Assembly (NCBI GenBank): GCA_014654265.1
Contig: JACWDI010000001.1
Coordinates: forward strand, 62,001 to 126,000
Direction: 5' to 3'
DNA from: Pelagibacterales bacterium SAG-MED11
GTDB taxonomy: Bacteria; Pseudomonadota; Alphaproteobacteria; Pelagibacterales; Pelagibacteraceae
DNA: 64,000 nt
Shown here: positions 20,464 to 26,304 of the stretch, piece by piece
Layout of the letters: every line of letters starts with the position of its first letter
How positions within the stretch are numbered: the first letter of the stretch is position 1
Program-made: the position numbers and the translations under genes
Notes under the pieces: model-generated
What the model saw: the letters and a program-made list of their open reading frames with translations, nothing else
Databases searched by the model: none
Told to the model about the DNA's origin: nothing

Positions 20464-20565
20464 CTAAAAAAAAGTATTAAAAAATATAAATAATCTTTTT
20501 TAAAACATTATTGAGTCCAAAAAAAAACATCTAATAATGATCTTAATAGAATCATGCATTGGATA

Positions 20566-20642
20566 TCACTCCTTTTCACACGTTTACGTTTTTTTTCATT
20601 ATTGCCCTTCCTTCGTAAACCTCTCGATAAGAAGAGGAGTGA
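20566..20642 (+). ncRNA. Candidate structured leader RNA upstream of the 192-aa exported protein gene
   Basis: Nested inverted repeats in the 227-base leader: TCACTCCT (20566-20573) pairs with AGGAGTGA (20635-20642), and inside it GTTTACG (20582-20588) pairs with CGTAAAC (20614-20620). An alternative local hairpin, CCTCT (20620-20624) with AGAGG (20633-20637), competes for the same 3' strand, which suggests two exclusive folds. This could be a regulatory leader. It matches no riboswitch class I can name. Confidence 0.4.
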
Positions 20643-20675
20643 AACCATTACCAATTACAAACTACTAACCTCTAA

Positions 20676-20682
20676 AAAGGAG
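20676..20682 (+). promoter_or_regulatory. Strong Shine-Dalgarno site for the 20691 gene
   Basis: AAAGGAG lies 8 bases before ATG 20691. Most genes here have weak or no such sites, so this strong one is notable. A CCTCT at 20668-20672 just upstream could pair with it. Confidence 0.6.
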
Positions 20683-20690
20683 CCTAAATT

Positions 20691-21269
20691 ATGAAGCGTT
20701 TTCTTTTCTTTATCTCATTACATCTATTCTTATTTCTATTAGTTATTGCTTATCAAGCTCAAGCAGATGAGCATAAATGGAATGTTCAGGAATTCGATAC
20801 CTATATTACAACTACTAAAGCTGGTGAAATAACACACGGAGATAAACTTAGATTTTTTATTAATAAGGGTGATTGCTCAAGAATGGGTATCTTATTTACT
20901 TTTTCAACTATGAGAGATAACAAAAATCTTAATAATTTACAAAATCAAACACTTCCAATTAAAATAAATGGTCATACAATTTATGACGGGGCTAAGGTCA
21001 TCTTAGTTCAACCTCTCTTTGGAGGAAGTATGAATATAGTAATGATGCAAGCACCAGGACTTAAAAGTATAGAAAATATGATTAGCTCAATAATGAGTTG
21101 GTATAATCAAGATAATTTTTTTGGAATTCAGTTAATTAGTAAACAAGGTTTTAATCCAGAAGATTATTTTGATATAACCGATAATAATTGGAAAATGGAT
21201 GGACTACCTGAAAAAATCTCAGAAGCACAATCAATTTGCTATGGTCCTAAGGTTATTGAAACAAGTTAA
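20691..21269 (+). CDS. Exported protein, hypothetical
   Basis: Not recognised. 192 residues with a signal peptide (about residues 1-25, ending AYQAQA) and a mature domain of about 167 residues, probably beta-rich, with two cysteines (GDCSRMG and SICYGP) that could form a disulfide. It has its own long leader and a strong ribosome binding site, so it is probably expressed separately from the three-gene run before it. It is the last gene before the right island junction; its stop lies 19 bases before the inner tandem repeat. Confidence 0.7.
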   Translation: MKRFLFFISLHLFLFLLVIAYQAQADEHKWNVQEFDTYITTTKAGEITHGDKLRFFINKGDCSRMGILFTFSTMRDNKNLNNLQNQTLPIKINGHTIYDGAKVILVQPLFGGSMNIVMMQAPGLKSIENMISSIMSWYNQDNFFGIQLISKQGFNPEDYFDITDNNWKMDGLPEKISEAQSICYGPKVIETS

Positions 21270-21288
21270 AGTTTTTTATTTTTCAACG

Positions 21289-21311
21289 TGTAGTGAATTT
21301 GTAGTGAATTT
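21289..21311 (+). repeat. Right inner tandem repeat (candidate integrase arm site)
   Basis: Same 23 bases as 11661-11683: two adjacent GTAGTGAATTT copies. It ends 73 bases before the right 51-bp repeat. If the element is circularised in thought, the two tandem repeats flank the core on both sides in direct orientation, the layout of arm-type sites around an attP. Confidence 0.7.
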
Positions 21312-21384
21312 ATTTAAGTTGCTTGACGAGGATTCCAGAAGTTAATAGTATCAGCGATAATGAAAGGAAATTTTAAGAAGCTTT

Positions 21385-21435
21385 TTGATTTGTAATCAAT
21401 AGGTCCGCGGTTCGAATCCGTGCGGGGGCACCATC
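21385..21435 (+). repeat. Right 51-bp attachment-type repeat (attR), tRNA-Thr 3' fragment
   Basis: An exact copy of 11510-11560, covering the anticodon arm, variable loop, T arm, acceptor 3' strand and CCA of tRNA-Thr plus 2 bases. No D arm or 5' acceptor strand precedes it, so it is not a functional tRNA. It abuts the nadK stop codon. Confidence 0.9.
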
Positions 21436-22206
21436 TTATGATGTTTCTCTTCTAAGCTGTTCAATCTTAATTTTTTTTTGAAGACTTTTATTTTTATCAT
21501 ATAAAAGATTGAAACTAACTTTTTTGTTAGTTTTAACGGTTATATTTTTTGCATTTCTTATTTCAATATTATCAGCTACAGCACTTATGGGTCTTTTTTT
21601 TGGATTTAAGTTTTTAATAACAATTTTGGATTTATCACTTACTATTTTTCCTTTCCATCTACGTGGTCTAAAAGGACTGATGGGAGATATAGATAATTTT
21701 TTTGAATTTAGACTCAATATTGGTCCATGAACTGAGAGATTATATGCAGTACTTCCAGCTGGTGTTGAGACGAGCACACCATCAGACACCAATTTTTTCA
21801 TAATTTGTTTAGACCCATAATTTATAGATAAAGAAGCAGCTTGCCTACTTTGTCTTAAAATTGAGACTTCATTAATTGCTAAATACTTTCTAGTTTGATT
21901 TTTATTATTCTTAACAATCATCTGTAATGGAGAAATGCTAATCATATTTGCTTTTGATAAATTTTTTATAATTGTTTTAGAAGAAAACTTATTCATCAAA
22001 AAACCATAATTACCTGAATTTATTCCATAAAAAATCTTTTTTGATTTCTGATTCTTCTTTAATGTTTGAAGCATAAATCCATCACCACCAATTACAATTA
22101 CAGTATTTGGTTTACTAATCTTATTTTTATTCAATTTTTTTAATAATTGCGATTTTATTTTTTTTGATTTTTTATTTGTGTCAGAAATAATTTGTATATT
22201 TTTCAT
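21436..22206 (-). CDS. nadK: NAD kinase
   Basis: 256 residues. It phosphorylates NAD to NADP with ATP or polyphosphate. Family motifs are VIVIGGDGFMLQTL (GGDG nucleotide-binding site, about residues 39-46), NSGNYGFL (about 64-71) and the SVHGPILSLNSK/SPISPFRPR block of the C-terminal beta domain. The stop codon directly touches the right island repeat, so before insertion it was convergent with tRNA-Thr. tRNA-Leu follows upstream on the same strand. Confidence 0.95.
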   Translation of the reverse strand: MKNIQIISDTNKKSKKIKSQLLKKLNKNKISKPNTVIVIGGDGFMLQTLKKNQKSKKIFYGINSGNYGFLMNKFSSKTIIKNLSKANMISISPLQMIVKNNKNQTRKYLAINEVSILRQSRQAASLSINYGSKQIMKKLVSDGVLVSTPAGSTAYNLSVHGPILSLNSKKLSISPISPFRPRRWKGKIVSDKSKIVIKNLNPKKRPISAVADNIEIRNAKNITVKTNKKVSFNLLYDKNKSLQKKIKIEQLRRETS

Positions 22207-22212
22207 TTATTG

Positions 22213-22298
22213 TGGTGCCCTCGGCCAGACTCGAACTGGCACTCCGCAAGCGGCAAGGATTTTAAGTCCTTTGTGTCTACCAATTTCACCACGAGGGC
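22213..22298 (-). tRNA. trnL: tRNA-Leu (anticodon TAA)
   Basis: 86-nt class II tRNA with encoded CCA. The acceptor stem GCCCTCG pairs with CGAGGGC, the anticodon stem AAGGA/TCCTT encloses CTTAAAA, and a long variable arm (TGCCGCTTGCGGAG) is present. Its first 36 bases and 61 bases of upstream sequence recur in diverged form at 24142-24238. Confidence 0.96.
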
Positions 22299-22359
22299 AT
22301 TAATGAATTTCATGAGTGTTTATGCTAATATTTATAATTGAACAAGATGAATAAGTAAA
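22263..22359 (-). repeat. 97-bp repeat: 5' half of tRNA-Leu plus its upstream region (copy A)
   Basis: It aligns without gaps to 24142-24238 with 8 mismatches (about 92 percent). The homology stops inside the anticodon, the point where many tRNA-targeting integrases cross over. It includes the promoter block. Confidence 0.85.
22317..22345 (-). promoter_or_regulatory. Candidate promoter of tRNA-Leu
   Basis: Minus strand: TTGTTC (22340-22345), 17 bases, TAAACA (22317-22322), about 18 bases upstream of the tRNA 5' end. The block is largely kept in the diverged repeat copy, as expected if it was functional when duplicated. Confidence 0.4.
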
Positions 22360-22466
22360 ATTGTTATTTATTTGAATATTTAATAAACATTAATGAATAA
22401 TTGGAATGTCTAAGTAGGACAAAATTAATGATGAATAAATATCTTTAATAATTATGATAATGCCTA

Positions 22467-22670
22467 ATGAAAAAAAATATTGTTAAATCTCACTTAAAAA
22501 AAAAAGCACAATCAAAACTTGCTTTATCAATTAGCCTATTTATTGTTCTTTTAACCTCAACTGGATACATCTTTAATTCTAAAGGAATAATTTTTCTATT
22601 CTATATTTCTTGTTTTGTATTTTTCTACAATTTAGTAATTCACTTCATATTAGAAAAGTTTGAAATTTAA
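22467..22670 (+). CDS. Small membrane protein, hypothetical
   Basis: 67 residues: a basic N-terminus (MKKNIVKSHLKKKAQSK) and two hydrophobic helices (about 20-36 and 41-60, IIFLFYISCFVFFYNLVIHF). Not recognised. It lies inside the segment between the two tRNA-Leu repeats, 2 bases before a further tiny ORF. The 168 bases between tRNA-Leu and this start hold the promoter block and no other gene. Confidence 0.5.
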   Translation: MKKNIVKSHLKKKAQSKLALSISLFIVLLTSTGYIFNSKGIIFLFYISCFVFFYNLVIHFILEKFEI

Positions 22671-22672
22671 TC

Positions 22673-22819
22673 ATGATTAAAACACTTATTAAATTAAAGA
22701 TATTAAAATTTGTATTAATTGGTGGCATATCTGTAACTTATGCTTTGAAGAGATATTGTGATAAAAAAAATGAAATAAAAATTAAAAAAGATAAAAAAAC
22801 TTTGCTTCTTACTCGATAA
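22673..22819 (+). CDS. Very small basic protein, hypothetical (48 aa)
   Basis: A 49-codon frame starting ATG 22673: one hydrophobic segment (LKFVLIGGISVTYAL, about residues 10-25) and a Lys-rich tail. Spacing of 2 bases to the preceding small membrane gene suggests a pair, but coding status rests only on this and the hydrophobic pattern. Confidence 0.4.
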   Translation: MIKTLIKLKILKFVLIGGISVTYALKRYCDKKNEIKIKKDKKTLLLTR

Positions 22820-22865
22820 AAATTTTTGTGTACGTTCTTACTCACATTAATTGATTGAAAAACAA

Positions 22866-24116
22866 CTATTTATATATGTAGAAATATCCTAGTAAGGTTG
22901 AAGTAATTAATATTATTAATAAGATGATCCATGATATTCTTCTAAATTTTAAAAGCCCAGTTTTTTCATCCCTTGGTATTTTTAAAATATCTCTTTGACC
23001 GTACCCCATGAAGTGACCAATATAAATAGACTCTACAAAAGTTATAATTAGAACTGAAATTGCATTTATATAAGCTGTGAAAATAAACCAATCAAATACA
23101 TTCAGATAGGGCATATTTGGAATTTTTGATGCAGCAGCAACAAGATTGAATGCAACAAGGGACAAAACTAGAGTAATACAAACTGAAATTCTGTAAAATT
23201 CGAAAGGTACAAATACTGTAAAATAAGTAACTATTATTATCATAACTATTGGCATAATAAATTTAAAAACAAAACTAATTGAATTTCTCTGTATTAGAAA
23301 TTCAGTGGTAATAGAATGTTTTGCATAATCTGAATATGCATCAACTAAAGTTTCCATATATGGATATGCAATATATTGATTAATAGTCCAACCTGGGGAT
23401 GAGATGTTTGAAAAATTTACTTCCCTCATTTCATCATTTAAAATTTTAAATTTATTTGATGCTCTAAAAGAAACTTTCTCAAAGATTTTCGAATAAATTA
23501 CAAATTTAAAAGATTGTTCATCAAAAGGATACCTCTTGTAATCAAAGTCTGATATATTATATAAAGCAACTTCATCATAATAAACATATTCAATTGTCCC
23601 ATCATAAAAAATTAATATTTTAGGTTTCACATTAGACTCTACCTTTGTGGAGTCTTGAAAAGTCATTTGAAAATCAAAAAATTTTCCTTCAGATATTGAT
23701 TTATTCAAGTCGTACTCACATACTACAATTTTTTGTGTTTTAGCTTCAATTACTTTTTTATTAATTGCAGACATTTCATTTGAAAAATCATCCGATAAAC
23801 TATTAAAAATTATTAGATTTAGTTTGGGCTCAGTATAAAAGAAAGATCTTTGATCTAAAAAAAGAGATAAAGTAGACTTTTGCTCATCTAAATTTATTCT
23901 TTTTAAATTAAAATAATTTTTTAAAGTTACGTCTTCTTTAAGTTTTTTTTCTACACCAAAGTTACTTTGGTCATATATATTGTCACAAATTCTTTTTGGA
24001 AATAATTCACTAAACTCTAATCTTTTTTCTGCCTCAAGAGAAGTTACTTCAATTGAAATAGCCCTAGAAATAAAAATAGTAAGAAATATCAATACAAATC
24101 CTAAAAATCTAGTCAT
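22866..24116 (-). CDS. Pentameric ligand-gated ion channel homologue (Cys-loop receptor superfamily)
   Basis: 416 residues: signal peptide (about 1-20), a beta-rich extracellular domain (about 25-270) with the hallmark YPFDEQ at about residues 196-201, then four membrane helices. M1 carries the conserved Pro (FKFIMPIVMII, about 285), M2 starts near RISVCITLVLSLVAFNLVAA, M3 follows PYLNVFDWF, and M4 is at the C-terminus. This is the full prokaryotic pLGIC architecture (compare GLIC and ELIC), and the superfamily lacks the Cys bridge in most bacteria. Ligand and ion selectivity cannot be read. The gene lies between two tRNA-Leu repeats, so it was probably acquired. Confidence 0.88.
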   Translation of the reverse strand: MTRFLGFVLIFLTIFISRAISIEVTSLEAEKRLEFSELFPKRICDNIYDQSNFGVEKKLKEDVTLKNYFNLKRINLDEQKSTLSLFLDQRSFFYTEPKLNLIIFNSLSDDFSNEMSAINKKVIEAKTQKIVVCEYDLNKSISEGKFFDFQMTFQDSTKVESNVKPKILIFYDGTIEYVYYDEVALYNISDFDYKRYPFDEQSFKFVIYSKIFEKVSFRASNKFKILNDEMREVNFSNISSPGWTINQYIAYPYMETLVDAYSDYAKHSITTEFLIQRNSISFVFKFIMPIVMIIIVTYFTVFVPFEFYRISVCITLVLSLVAFNLVAAASKIPNMPYLNVFDWFIFTAYINAISVLIITFVESIYIGHFMGYGQRDILKIPRDEKTGLLKFRRISWIILLIILITSTLLGYFYIYK

Positions 24117-24141
24117 ATTAATCTTTTATAATAAAGTCTTC

Positions 24142-24177
24142 TAAGTCCTTTGTGTCTACCAATTACACCGCGAGGGC
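24142..24177 (-). pseudogene. tRNA-Leu fragment (5' half only)
   Basis: 36 bases matching tRNA-Leu positions 1-35 or so, with acceptor 5' strand, D arm and 5' anticodon stem. The 3' half is absent. It is a marker of an insertion boundary. Confidence 0.8.
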
Positions 24178-24238
24178 ATTAATGAATTTCGTGAGTATTT
24201 ATGTTAATAATTATAATTGAACAAGGTTAATAAGTAAA
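24142..24238 (-). repeat. 97-bp repeat: tRNA-Leu 5' half remnant plus upstream region (copy B)
   Basis: Diverged copy of 22263-22359. The minus strand begins GCCCTCG at 24177 and keeps the D arm and half of the anticodon arm, then runs into unrelated sequence. It cannot fold as a tRNA. Two of the 8 differences lie in the tRNA part. Confidence 0.85.
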
Positions 24239-24268
24239 TTTTTTAATATATCTATTATAATTTAAATA

Positions 24269-25075
24269 ATGAAACAAAAACTTACGATTGTAATCTTTAC
24301 AGATTTAGATGGCTCTCTTTTGCATAGGGATACCTTTAAATTCGACTCAATCAAAGATTATCTTAAAGGCCTTTTAGATAAAGGGATAATTGTCATTCCA
24401 AATTCTAGCAAAACCGAAAAAGAGATTGAAAAATTTAATGAAGAACTTGGTGTTGAAATTCCCTATATTTCAGAAAATGGTTCAGCTATTCATGGACTAA
24501 ATTTAATTAACCAAAATTTTCCAAACGAAATAATTCTTAGTAGAAAAAAAGAGGAATTACTAAAAATTCTTAACGAAAAGACTCCTGAAAAATTATTAAA
24601 TAAATTTGTTCAAATTTCTAAACTAAGTAAAAAAGAACAAGAAAAAATATTTGGACAAAAAGATGATAAACTTAAAGACGCATTACAAAGAAAGTATACT
24701 TTGCCTTTTTTATTTAATGGGAATAATTCTGAAAAGAACAAATTGTTAAAAGTCTTAAGTTCTAATTCTCTAACATTACAGGAGGGTGGTCGTGTTTTAA
24801 ACTTATGTGATAATATTAATAAAATAAAATCAATGAATAGAGTAATTAAAATTTTGAAAAAGACTGAGGACAAAATTAAGACTATTGCTGTTGGGGATAA
24901 TTATAATGATCTAGAAATGTTAAAAAATAGTGACTTACCATGTTTAGTTTTCAATGATCAATTTAAGCTGGACAAAATTAATATAGATAATCTTATATTT
25001 TCAAACAAACCATCTCCTGAGGGCTGGGCTGATGTGATAAAAAAAGCGCTAGTTAAATTGGGATATAATGATTAA
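24269..25075 (+). CDS. HAD-type phosphatase, glucosyl-/mannosyl-3-phosphoglycerate phosphatase family
   Basis: 268 residues, Cof-like HAD hydrolase. Motif I FTDLDGSLL carries nucleophile Asp12 and acid/base Asp14, motif II is PNSSKT, and motif IV GDNYNDLEML is near residues 210-219. The IIB cap (about 85-180) fits the mannosyl-3-phosphoglycerate phosphatase family. Because the next gene is a GT81 synthase, the likely reaction is dephosphorylation of glucosyl-3-phosphoglycerate to the compatible solute glucosylglycerate. The substrate is inferred from context. It lies 8 bases upstream of that gene. Confidence 0.85.
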   Translation: MKQKLTIVIFTDLDGSLLHRDTFKFDSIKDYLKGLLDKGIIVIPNSSKTEKEIEKFNEELGVEIPYISENGSAIHGLNLINQNFPNEIILSRKKEELLKILNEKTPEKLLNKFVQISKLSKKEQEKIFGQKDDKLKDALQRKYTLPFLFNGNNSEKNKLLKVLSSNSLTLQEGGRVLNLCDNINKIKSMNRVIKILKKTEDKIKTIAVGDNYNDLEMLKNSDLPCLVFNDQFKLDKINIDNLIFSNKPSPEGWADVIKKALVKLGYND

Positions 25076-25083
25076 GATTTCCT

Positions 25084-26304
25084 ATGAGTGAATTTTCTCA
25101 GAATGGAATAATTTCAACCCTTCACGACTTTGGAACTAGGTCGACAAATGAAATTGAAAAAGATCTACTTAAATTTTCAAAAGAAAGAAAGATGGAATTA
25201 ATTTTACCATGTCTTTATTCGGAATTAGAAGGTACCGCACTTCCTAATATAGTTGAAGAAATTAGTAAGACCAAATATTTAGACCATATTATTGTAGGTC
25301 TTGATAGGGCTAATGAAAATCAAGCAAAAAAAGCTTGGAAATTCTTTAAAAAATTAAAAACTCCTTTCTCAGTTCTTTGGAATGATGGGCCAGGTTTAAA
25401 AAAACTTGATAAAGAATTAAAAAAAAATGATCTTTCACCTAATGAATTGGGTAAAGGTCGAAATGTTTGGTATTGTATTGGTATGTCAATAGCAAGAGAT
25501 ACAGCTCGATCAGTTGCACTTCATGACTGTGATATAAAAACTTATGATAGAAGAATGTTAGCTAAACTCTTTTATCCAGTTGTAAATCCTCTTTTTAACT
25601 TTGAATTTTGTAAAGGATATTACCCAAGAGTTGCTAATAATAAAATGAATGGAAGAGTTGCTAGATTACTTGTTTTTCCTTTACTAACTGCTTTAGAAAA
25701 AACCATTGGTAAAAGTGATTACTTAGAGTTTATGAAATCATTTAAATATCCTTTAGCTGGTGAGTTTTCTTTTAGACGAAATGTTTTACCTGAACTAAGA
25801 ATATCCTCAGACTGGGGCATTGAAGTAGGTATTCTGTCCGAAATGCAAAGAAGTTTTTCCCCGCAAAATATTTGTCAGGTTGATTTGGCTGATACTTATG
25901 ATCATAAACATCAAGTTTTATCTATAGATGATGAAACTCAAGGTTTATCAAGGATGTCTATAGATATAATAAAAACTTTTATCAAAAAACTTGCTACTCA
26001 AGGTAATTCTTTTAGTAGAGAAAAATTCAGATCTCTAAAAGCAACCTATTATAGATCTGCGTTAGATTTGATTGATATTTACAGAAGTGATGCTGACATG
26101 AATGGACTAAAATTTGACTCTCACACAGAAGAAAAGGCAGTTGAGTTATTTGCAGAAAATATAATGAAAGCTGGAGAGTCTTTCATATTAAACCCCATGG
26201 ACACACCCTTTATTCCAACTTGGAGTAGAGTAAAAAGTGCTATTCCAAATTTTTTAAAGAGATTAGAAGAAACAGTTAATGAAGATAACAAAAAATATAG
26301 TTAA
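25084..26304 (+). CDS. gpgS: Glucosyl-3-phosphoglycerate synthase (GT81 family)
   Basis: 406 residues, GT-A fold glycosyltransferase. The metal/nucleotide site HDCD is at residues 147-150, and the region PCLYSELEGTALPNI and the GKGRNVWY segment are typical of the glucosyl-3-phosphoglycerate synthase family. It transfers glucose from NDP-glucose to 3-phosphoglycerate. The downstream SSDWGIEVGIL block belongs to the family C-terminal half. It overlaps the GH13 gene by one base, making a coupled three-gene unit for glucosylglycerate, an osmolyte that needs no nitrogen. Confidence 0.85.
   Translation: MSEFSQNGIISTLHDFGTRSTNEIEKDLLKFSKERKMELILPCLYSELEGTALPNIVEEISKTKYLDHIIVGLDRANENQAKKAWKFFKKLKTPFSVLWNDGPGLKKLDKELKKNDLSPNELGKGRNVWYCIGMSIARDTARSVALHDCDIKTYDRRMLAKLFYPVVNPLFNFEFCKGYYPRVANNKMNGRVARLLVFPLLTALEKTIGKSDYLEFMKSFKYPLAGEFSFRRNVLPELRISSDWGIEVGILSEMQRSFSPQNICQVDLADTYDHKHQVLSIDDETQGLSRMSIDIIKTFIKKLATQGNSFSREKFRSLKATYYRSALDLIDIYRSDADMNGLKFDSHTEEKAVELFAENIMKAGESFILNPMDTPFIPTWSRVKSAIPNFLKRLEETVNEDNKKYS

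Larger units (their letters stand above)
11510..21435. mobile_element. Genomic island integrated at tRNA-Thr, about 9.9 kb
   Basis: The block lies between two identical 51-bp tRNA-Thr 3' repeats, and a 23-bp tandem repeat recurs just inside each junction. It interrupts what was probably a tight convergent rlmB, tRNA-Thr, nadK arrangement: the right repeat ends at 21435 and the nadK stop starts at 21436. Cargo is nine minus-strand genes (11809-18055) and four plus-strand genes (18120-21269), nearly all predicted to be membrane, lipoprotein or exported. No integrase, excisionase, replication or phage structural gene is visible, so it is either a decayed element or one mobilised by a helper. Confidence 0.85.

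Noticed and set aside
21385-21435. The right repeat as a second working tRNA-Thr
   Set aside because: It lacks the 5' acceptor strand and D arm; upstream bases do not supply them.
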